Assembly: GCA_020722685.1 (NCBI GenBank)
Contig: DYKH01000153.1
Span: 1-11,849 of the forward strand
From: Caldithrix sp.
Lineage (GTDB): Bacteria > KSB1 > UBA2214 > DYKH01
Length of the DNA stretch: 11,849 nucleotides
Reading direction: 5' to 3'
In this document: piece by piece, positions 6,606 to 11,849 of the stretch
How positions within the stretch are numbered: the stretch's first letter is position 1
Layout: each line of letters begins with the position of its first letter
Made by a program: the position numbers and the translations under genes
The notes under the pieces: generated by a model
The model's database searches: none
What the model was told of the DNA's origin: nothing
What the model saw: the letters and a program-made list of their open reading frames with translations, nothing else

Positions 6606-6980
6606 CATCGGAGCAGGTCTCATACGGTCTTCTGCCTGCTAAACAGTCGAGCCCATCGCAAGTACGCACTGTCATGCAGAAGGCATCCTCCCCATACGGC
6701 GAACTGACTGCCTTTTGGCGCACCGGGCGTTGTCAAGGGAAGATCCCTATGGGATGACAGCCTTTTTAGCGCCAAAACAGTCATGCCACGGGCGTCTTCC
6801 CCCGTTCTAAAAACGCTCTCTTATTTGTCGTCTTTGCTTCGGCCAGAAAAGTTTCCTGCCGAATGGCAGCGTAGGCAGTATCGAGGTCATCGCACGCTAT
6901 GGGGCGATGTTTCGCAATGGCCAGTCATAACTTACAGTGTAGGGAACGAGAAGACCCATCAGCAACCATCGGAGAAAAAA
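6606..6980. other. Intergenic region with a cluster of palindromic repeat units
   Basis: This 375-bp gap is dominated by repeat structure at 6669-6802. The frame of the downstream gene stays open back to an ATG at 6783, but that ATG lies inside a repeat unit, and the extra residues are arginine- and serine-rich without family resemblance. The part from about 6803 to 6970 is featureless to my eye and should hold the promoter of the six-hairpin gene, though no clear -35/-10 pair is visible. Confidence 0.6.
6669..6802. repeat. Cluster of three CTGTCATGC...TCTTCCC-type units forming nested hairpins
   Basis: Unit A (6669-6692, starts CTGTCATGC, ends CATCCTCCC) faces inverted unit B (6737-6760, starts GGGAAGATCC, ends GATGACAG). 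Unit C (6778-6802, GTCATGCCACGG then GTCTTCCCC) runs in the same direction as A. An internal pair, CTGCCTTTTGGCGC (6708-6721) and GCGCCAAAACAG (6769-6780), is also inverted, so alternative foldings are possible. The sequence agrees with the single unit at 4342-4366. This looks like a REPIN-like arrangement of a dispersed palindromic repeat. Confidence 0.7.
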
Positions 6981-8888
6981 ATGAGCAAATGGTCAATAGA
7001 AAGTATTGTGGGTTCTCTCGGTCGTGCAATGGCGATACTCATCTTTGTTTTGGCGACTCAGAATCTGGCAGCGGAAACCAAGCCGGACTTTATATCCAAA
7101 TATCTCGCCTTGGGTTTCTCCCGGAAAGCGCCGGCGTTAGGGTATTTCTCTGTCGATTCAAAGGGCGAGGGAAGTGTTTCTTGGAATCCAGTTTTGAAAC
7201 AGGACAGCCTTGCCGGCAGCAGCAACCTGCGCTTTGAAGTCAAAAGTGATGGCGAGTTTGCCTATTCGCTAAATGCAGCCGGGAAACCGTCTGCTGTGTG
7301 GACGATCACTTGCAGGAAGGATTTGGTCATCCTGCGCTCTCATTATCTTTCCGGTGTGGATGCGCCGCCCTTCACGATCACGTTCGATCAGAAATCCAAT
7401 CACGCCACCCTGCTTGGCCTGATGAAGGCCGGGGAGCGGCGCATGGCCTTGCCGTGCGTCCTGCATTTGCCGGATATGGGCACGTTGCGGATCACCTCCG
7501 AGATTTCCGGCCTGTACCTTGATTATGATGCTCGCCGCTATGTCAAGACGCCGTTTGTCTACATCGCTTTTCCTTCGGCTATGGCTGAGCATCCGATCAT
7601 CGAATATGAGCTGCAGGTAACCGCCATTTATCCCGATGTGGCTGGAATTGCAGGTGACTCGCGCTATGATGGCTTCCGCCGCTCCTATCTCAACCTCTTT
7701 CAAGTCAATCCGCGCGTGCAGATGCTGGCCAACAATGCCTCCAGCGATCCAGTGCCGTTTACCCTGTACATGGATGCGGAGATGGCCGTTCCGGCGCCGC
7801 CACTTGCCGAGGGTCTCACCTGCCTCGATCTTGTACGCATGACGCTGGATCGCTATATCGCCGGGGCCAAGGGCTACGGATTGGTCGGCTATGGTGTCGA
7901 TCCCGGCGAGGCAGATCTGGTGAGCTGGAAGGCGCCGTGGAATTCACTCGATACCTATCCATCTTTGCTCATCGCGGCCGGACTGTACGCTCAGGGTGCA
8001 CAGGATTGGAAATGGGCCAAGGCAAATTATGACACCTTGGCAGCCTGGTCGCGCAAAATGTGGTCATCGGACAAAAACGGCAACGGCCTCCTCGAGCATC
8101 CGTACAGCGGCAACTCCGGGGATCGGGCCACCCACGAACGCCGGCCGTCCAATTGGTGGGATACCATTGATTTCGGCCACGAGGATGCTTATTCCAACGC
8201 ATTGGCCTATCGTGCGGGCGTGCTCATGTCGGAAATTGCGGACAAGCTGGGGAGAAAAGAAGATGCCGAGCTTTTCTCTGCCAAATTCGCCAAGCTGCGG
8301 ACTGTTTTCAAGCCGACGTTCTTGAATCCTGCTACCGGCGTCCTGGCCGGATGGAAGAGTGCCGACGGCCAACTTCATGATTACTATTTCACCTTTGTAA
8401 ATGGGATTGCCGTTGCCTACGGTCTCCTCGATCAGGCTGACGGCAACGCCGTTATGGATAAATTGCTGGCGAAAATGAAAGAGGTGGGATTCACCAATTT
8501 CCGGCTGGGGCTCCCTGGAAATCTCATTCCCATCAAAAAAGCCGATTATGTCTTCCATAATTGGAAGAACGCTCGCGAGGTGGGAGAGCCTTCTTTGGAG
8601 GACGGATCAGATGCCTTTCAACTTTACGAGAACGGCGGCGCCACCGCCTGCTACGCCTATTTCACCATCAAGGCTTTGTATACTTTGGGACGCAAGGATG
8701 ACGCCCGCCGCATTTTCTATCCCATGCTGGAAAGCTACGCCCGTGGCGATTTCCAAGGCTTTTGCGATAACGGCAAATCGAAAGATTGGCGCGACTGGGA
8801 CGGCGGTTGCCACGGCTATGAGGGTTTATTGACTGACGGCTACCTTGGTTTGCTGGCCGTGGTTGACGATGTGAAGGTTGAAAAATAG
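6981..8888 (+). CDS. Secreted six-hairpin (alpha/alpha)-barrel glycosidase-like protein, family not recognised
   Basis: The protein has 635 residues from the ATG at 6981, which has GGAGA (6971-6975) six bases upstream and opens a Sec signal peptide (hydrophobic 16-27, cleavage near LAA31). Residues about 35-275 are beta-rich and look like an N-terminal sandwich domain. From about 280 to the end the sequence is helical, with conserved-looking aromatic/acidic loops at the ends of helices: WKAPWNSLDTYP (316-327), SDKNGNGLLEHP (363-374), NWWDTIDFGHEDAYSNAL (391-408), FQLYENGGATACY (546-558), FQGFCDNG (591-598), DWRDWDGGCHGYEGLL (602-617). This resembles six-hairpin glycosidases such as trehalase/GH63- and GH78-type enzymes. 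Candidate catalytic acids are D394, D397, E401, D402 and E550. I cannot assign a CAZy family. It lies 57 bp before the GH92 gene and probably forms an operon with it. Confidence 0.8.
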   Translation: MSKWSIESIVGSLGRAMAILIFVLATQNLAAETKPDFISKYLALGFSRKAPALGYFSVDSKGEGSVSWNPVLKQDSLAGSSNLRFEVKSDGEFAYSLNAAGKPSAVWTITCRKDLVILRSHYLSGVDAPPFTITFDQKSNHATLLGLMKAGERRMALPCVLHLPDMGTLRITSEISGLYLDYDARRYVKTPFVYIAFPSAMAEHPIIEYELQVTAIYPDVAGIAGDSRYDGFRRSYLNLFQVNPRVQMLANNASSDPVPFTLYMDAEMAVPAPPLAEGLTCLDLVRMTLDRYIAGAKGYGLVGYGVDPGEADLVSWKAPWNSLDTYPSLLIAAGLYAQGAQDWKWAKANYDTLAAWSRKMWSSDKNGNGLLEHPYSGNSGDRATHERRPSNWWDTIDFGHEDAYSNALAYRAGVLMSEIADKLGRKEDAELFSAKFAKLRTVFKPTFLNPATGVLAGWKSADGQLHDYYFTFVNGIAVAYGLLDQADGNAVMDKLLAKMKEVGFTNFRLGLPGNLIPIKKADYVFHNWKNAREVGEPSLEDGSDAFQLYENGGATACYAYFTIKALYTLGRKDDARRIFYPMLESYARGDFQGFCDNGKSKDWRDWDGGCHGYEGLLTDGYLGLLAVVDDVKVEK

Positions 8889-8945
8889 GTGAGGCATTTC
8901 GCGGAAAAAACGACGTGCTTTAGCGGTCTCAATTTGGAGTGCAAA

Positions 8946-11147
8946 ATGATTACTGTAACTCGACTCACTGTGGACAAGCTTTGGGTTCTGCTGGTCCTGA
9001 TAATGATTCGTCTATTCGGCTGTTCCGGCTGGACAAAAGATGCCGTCGATTACGTCGATCCTAACATCGGCACCATCGGCCACCTGCTGGTCGCTACCTC
9101 GCCGGACGTCATGCTGCCCAACGGTCACGTGAGGTTAGCGCCTTATACCACCCCGGGCATCACCGATAAGTATCTTGCCGACAAGATTTATGGTTTTCCC
9201 GTCAGGGAGTCCTCCCACCGTAGAAGTCAGGTCACGGCGCTTTTAATGGCTACCACAGGGGAGCTTGAAGTGAATCCGGCAGAGAACGCTTCGACCTATG
9301 ATCATGATCTCGAAATTGCTACGCCTTACTATTACGCGATCACTCTGGATGATTACGACATCAGAGTCGAGTTGACCGTCGCAGAAAATGCGGCTTACTA
9401 TCGCTTCACTTTTCCAGAGTCAGATTCGTCACACGTCTTGCTCAGCCTCGCGCGTGAGTCCGCCGTGGAGATACTGGGTGATCATTCCATAGCGGGCAGC
9501 GAGCCGGCGCGGGACGGACGAGCTTATTTCCAAGTCGAATTCAGTAAGCCATTTGCTGCGTTCGGGACTTGGGACAGCACAGGAATCGAACCGGGCAGCC
9601 AGGCGCGCACCGGCGCCAAGATCGGCGCCTTTGCTTTCTTCACCACGGCAAAAGATGAACGGATTGAAGTGCGGATTGGTGTTTCCAAGGAAAGCGAAGA
9701 AGACGCAGTCGCAAACCTAAACAGGGAAATCCCCGGTTGGAATTTCGATCGAACGAAGAAACGTGCGCGGGACATTTGGAACGAATCGCTGCGAACGGTC
9801 GAGGTGGAAGGAGGGAAGGAATCTGAGCTTACCAAATTTTACACCGCCCTCTACCGCGTCGGCGGTGGTGAAGGTCTCTTGAAAAGTATGCGGCTCCACA
9901 CGAGCGACCTACTTGAGGGGGCAAGGAGATACGCCGGCCTTGCAAGGGAGAAGCTTTTTCCCTCGACCCACACGATGGGAGTGATGTTCCAGCATGACCA
10001 TATCGCCTTTATCACGGATCTCTATTTGCGAGGCGCCCGGGATTTTGACGTGGAGAAGGCCTATCAAAACATGAAAGCTGAATTCACGGAATCCACCAAA
10101 ATTCCCTGGTGCAAAGGGCCGGCAACCGAGCTGGATCGGTTTTACCTCGAGAACGGTTTCTTTCCTGCGTTGCCTTTGGGCGCCAAGGAATGGGTTTCTC
10201 AAGTTCACAGCTTTGAGAGACGCCAATGCGTCACGGTGACTTTGCAGGCGGCTTACGAAAGCTGGTGTCTAGCGCAATTGGCAAAGACTTTGGGCAAGAA
10301 CGACGATTATGCCTATTTCAGCAAGCACGCCCACGATTATCAAAAGCTCTACAATCCGCAGACCGGATTCATGGCCCCCAAGACGGCGGACGGCCGGTGG
10401 GTTGAGCCATTCGATCCCAAATGGTCCGGCGGATTGGGCGGAAGAGACTATTTTGCCGAGATGAATAGCTGGACCTACACCTGGTACGTTCCGCATGATG
10501 TTCAAGGCTTGATTGATTTGATGGGAGGGCGGGAAAAGTTTGTGGAACGCTTGGATGCGGTCTTTGCAGAACAATATGATAAGCCGGATGGCAAATACCA
10601 TTTTCTTGGGCAATTTCCCGATGAAACAGGATTGATCGGACAATACGCGCACGGGAATGAATTCTCCCGGCACATTCCCTATCTCTACATCTACGCCGGC
10701 GCGCCGTGGAAAACGCAAAAGCGCGTCCGGGAAATCATGGACGTCTGGTACGGCACCGGGCCGCTGGGAATTTGCGGCGATGAAGACGGCGGCGTCATGT
10801 CGGTCTGGTACCTTTATGGAGCGATTGGCATTCAGCCTGCATCGATTATCTGTCCCAATTATCCGGTTTGGCTCATTTCAGGACCGATTTTTGAGAAAGT
10901 CGTGCTTGATCTGGGCAACGGAGAAAAGCTATTGATGGAGGCAAGAGGCGCGTCCGGGAAGAACAAGTACATCCAAGCGGCGAGTTTCAATGGAGCGCCT
11001 TTGCAGAGAGCCTGGCTAACTCATTCGGATATTCAGAAGGGCGGAAAGCTTATCTTCAAGATGGGCAACAAGCCTAATAAGGAGTGGGCAAGCTCGACCG
11101 ACGCCGCGCCGCCGTCCATGTCTAATGAAGCCGCGTTTACAAAATGA
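8946..11147 (+). CDS. GH92 family (alpha-mannosidase) lipoprotein lacking a central segment
   Basis: The protein has 733 residues from the ATG at 8946, chosen because GGAG (8936-8939) lies six bases upstream. A GTG at 8889, abutting the previous stop, is the alternative. The N-terminus is hydrophobic and ends in LFGC26, a good lipobox, so a lipoprotein is expected. GH92 hallmarks follow: YVDPNIGT (36-43), PYTTPG (66-71), FYTALYR (298-304), TDLYLRGARDFD (357-368), YTWYVPHDVQGL (511-522), GNE572 with HIPYLY (576-581), where the general-acid Glu is expected, and GDEDGG (611-616), the acidic motif of the catalytic-base region. The C-terminal beta-sandwich carries YIQAASFNG and a GGKLIFKMGNKPNKEW ending. 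Characterised GH92 enzymes are calcium-dependent inverting exo-alpha-mannosidases. Between FYTALYR and the THTMGV segment only about 36 residues occur, and the usual W-D-T-x-R motif is absent, so activity is uncertain. Confidence 0.92.
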   Translation: MITVTRLTVDKLWVLLVLIMIRLFGCSGWTKDAVDYVDPNIGTIGHLLVATSPDVMLPNGHVRLAPYTTPGITDKYLADKIYGFPVRESSHRRSQVTALLMATTGELEVNPAENASTYDHDLEIATPYYYAITLDDYDIRVELTVAENAAYYRFTFPESDSSHVLLSLARESAVEILGDHSIAGSEPARDGRAYFQVEFSKPFAAFGTWDSTGIEPGSQARTGAKIGAFAFFTTAKDERIEVRIGVSKESEEDAVANLNREIPGWNFDRTKKRARDIWNESLRTVEVEGGKESELTKFYTALYRVGGGEGLLKSMRLHTSDLLEGARRYAGLAREKLFPSTHTMGVMFQHDHIAFITDLYLRGARDFDVEKAYQNMKAEFTESTKIPWCKGPATELDRFYLENGFFPALPLGAKEWVSQVHSFERRQCVTVTLQAAYESWCLAQLAKTLGKNDDYAYFSKHAHDYQKLYNPQTGFMAPKTADGRWVEPFDPKWSGGLGGRDYFAEMNSWTYTWYVPHDVQGLIDLMGGREKFVERLDAVFAEQYDKPDGKYHFLGQFPDETGLIGQYAHGNEFSRHIPYLYIYAGAPWKTQKRVREIMDVWYGTGPLGICGDEDGGVMSVWYLYGAIGIQPASIICPNYPVWLISGPIFEKVVLDLGNGEKLLMEARGASGKNKYIQAASFNGAPLQRAWLTHSDIQKGGKLIFKMGNKPNKEWASSTDAAPPSMSNEAAFTK

Positions 11148-11171
11148 GCGTTTTGGAATTGGCGCGTTCCG

Positions 11172-11249
11172 ATGTTCAAGAATAGTCATCTCCGAATTGG
11201 ACTTTGCCTGGTAAGTCTGCTGATAACGAACCAAAGGGTGACAGTTTAG
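11172..11249 (+). pseudogene. Possible remnant of a secreted-protein gene start
   Basis: This 25-codon ORF encodes a basic start followed by a hydrophobic stretch (MFKNSHLRIGLCLVSLLI), like the signal peptides of the preceding genes, then a stop. It begins 25 bp after the GH92 stop, the spacing expected for a next operon gene. No clear ribosome binding site precedes it, and the DNA after the stop is non-coding. It may be a truncated gene start or chance. Confidence 0.22.
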
Positions 11250-11367
11250 CCCACTTTGGAGGCAGACCACAACTAGCCATTTTGCGGGATTTTCAACAAT
11301 ATTGCTTACAAAACTGCCTTTGACAAACATATCCTTGTTATGCAGCCAGTACAAATTTAGTGGGTCT

Positions 11368-11383
11368 TCCGGAAAATGCGTAC
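11368..11383 (+). repeat. 16-bp direct repeat, left copy
   Basis: TCCGGAAAATGCGTAC recurs at 11576-11591 with a single mismatch. The two copies bracket the 134-bp element at 11386-11519, the left copy ending two bases before it and the right copy starting 56 bases after it. Confidence 0.5.
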
Positions 11384-11385
11384 TT

Positions 11386-11519
11386 TAACCGCAAAGTGTG
11401 CTGAGAATGCGCAAAGAACGCAAAGAGAGTCAAGTCTCGCCGTTTAATATTTCATATTGTACTGCCAGCTAAAAGCTCTCTTTGCGTGCTTTGCGCCGGT
11501 TTTGGGAACTTTGCGGTTT
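11386..11519. repeat. 134-bp palindromic repeat, GCAAAG family, copy 2
   Basis: The termini TAACCGCAAAG (11386-11396) and CTTTGCGGTTA (11509-11519) are identical to those of the copy at 292-425, and the total length is the same. The arms carry several GCAAAG words, for example GCGCAAAGAACGCAAAGAG on the left and CTCTCTTTGCGTGCTTTGCG on the right. Only the arms resemble copy 1; the centre differs. Confidence 0.82.
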
Positions 11520-11575
11520 ATCTCCTAACCTTGACTATGCGCGCGTCTCAAGGCTGGGATCATTATTATAGTTCA

Positions 11576-11591
11576 TCCGGCAAATGCGTAC
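11576..11591 (+). repeat. 16-bp direct repeat, right copy
   Basis: TCCGGCAAATGCGTAC differs from the copy at 11368-11383 at one position. Together they suggest an older, larger repeat unit into which the 134-bp element may have been placed. Confidence 0.5.
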
Positions 11592-11671
11592 CTATTGGCG
11601 AAGAAAGGCCAAAAGCATTCCTGATGAAAATAATGAAAAATTGTAAGAATTTAGCCGTCTGAACCAAAGCC

Positions 11672-11767
11672 TGTCATTCCGACCGCAGGGAGGAATCTGT
11701 CACTTCCGAATCTGCGTGGTTGTACGAATTCGTTGCTCCCAGATTTCTCACTCCGTTCGAAATGACA
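11672..11767. repeat. Inverted-repeat element, TGTCATTCCG type
   Basis: The left arm (11672-11698, TGTCATTCCGACCGC then AGGGAGGAATCT) and right arm (11741-11767, AGATTTCTCACTCCG then TTCGAAATGACA) are 27 bases long and complementary at 22 positions. The 42-base centre has no coding potential. It belongs to a kind of dispersed palindrome, starting TGTCATTC and ending GAATGACA or similar, that I associate with many environmental bacterial genomes. Confidence 0.75.
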
Positions 11768-11809
11768 CAATTATTCAGTTGGCTAAATATGTACGAAAAA
11801 TTCAAATAG

Positions 11810-11840
11810 CAAAATGCAAACTGACAAATCAAAATGCAAA
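11810..11840 (+). repeat. Short A-rich direct repeat
   Basis: CAAAATGCAAA occurs at 11810-11820 and again at 11830-11840, a 20-base period, close to the window end. The array may continue outside the window. It is low-complexity and non-coding. Confidence 0.45.
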
Positions 11841-11849
11841 AATGGGGGC

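Larger units (their letters stand above)
11148..11849. other. Repeat-rich non-coding region downstream of the GH92 gene
   Basis: No convincing gene is visible in these 702 bases on either strand. The region holds a 26-codon signal-peptide-like ORF (11172-11249), a pair of 16-bp direct repeats (11368 and 11576), the second 134-bp palindromic element (11386-11519), a 96-bp inverted-repeat element (11672-11767) and an A-rich direct repeat near the end. No clear rho-independent terminator follows the GH92 stop. Confidence 0.65.

Noticed and set aside
5532..6623. 363-codon open frame on the minus strand opposite the Gfo/Idh/MocA gene
   Set aside because: It is antisense to a gene with clear family motifs, its translation resembles no family, and no minus-strand ribosome binding site was recognised.
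6783..6980. Upstream ATG at 6783 as the start of the six-hairpin gene
   Set aside because: It lies inside a repeat unit and has no ribosome binding site, whereas the ATG at 6981 has a good one and opens a signal peptide.
8889..8945. GTG at 8889 as the start of the GH92 gene
   Set aside because: It directly abuts the previous stop and would put 19 residues before the lipoprotein signal; the ATG at 8946 has a better-placed GGAG.
11386..11519. CRISPR array, because of repeated GCAAAG words
   Set aside because: The words are short, irregularly spaced and arranged as inverted arms, without uniform repeats and unique spacers.

Overview
The window reads as a carbohydrate-degradation locus from a Gram-negative, probably uncultured environmental bacterium. 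Evidence is the run of exported proteins (Sec signal peptides, a lipobox, a twin-arginine leader), purine-rich ribosome binding sites, mid-range GC, and intergenic DNA packed with dispersed palindromic repeats. By general impression this resembles FCB-group or candidate-phylum bacteria such as KSB1/Calditrichota, or possibly Planctomycetes/Verrucomicrobia. That placement is inference; no marker gene is present.

Every supported gene is on the + strand. In order they are: the 3' end of an amidohydrolase-2 family protein (1-129); a secreted beta-propeller glycosidase-like protein (612-1574); a secreted TIM-barrel glycosidase-like protein (1796-3124); a second, different secreted beta-propeller glycosidase-like protein (3192-4250); a cytoplasmic NAD(P)-binding atypical SDR (4506-5174); a Tat-exported Gfo/Idh/MocA oxidoreductase (5238-6605); a secreted protein with a C-terminal six-hairpin (alpha/alpha) domain (6981-8888); and a GH92 alpha-mannosidase-family lipoprotein (8946-11147). 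The rest, 11148-11849, is repeat-rich and carries no convincing gene.

The complete genes after the first fall into three tight pairs with 57-67 bp internal gaps (1796/3192, 4506/5238, 6981/8946). The pairs are separated by 221-375 bp gaps, and a palindromic element occurs in each of these gaps and also inside the 4506/5238 pair. At least five repeat types are visible: a 134-bp element with 11-bp terminal inverted repeats, present once at each end of the cluster; a CTGTCATGC...TCTTCCC type seen at 4342 and three times near 6669-6802; a 17-bp stem overlapping a stop codon at 5171; a CCGCGAAT/ATTCGCGG type at 1681; and a TGTCATTCCG type at 11672.

The proteins plausibly act together on a glycan. 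The three glycosidase-like proteins, the six-hairpin protein and the GH92 protein would work outside the cytoplasm, alongside a Tat-exported NAD(P)-dependent oxidoreductase. No SusC/SusD pair, transporter or regulator is visible here. The substrate is unknown; the GH92 protein hints at alpha-mannosides, but it lacks an internal segment that the family normally has.
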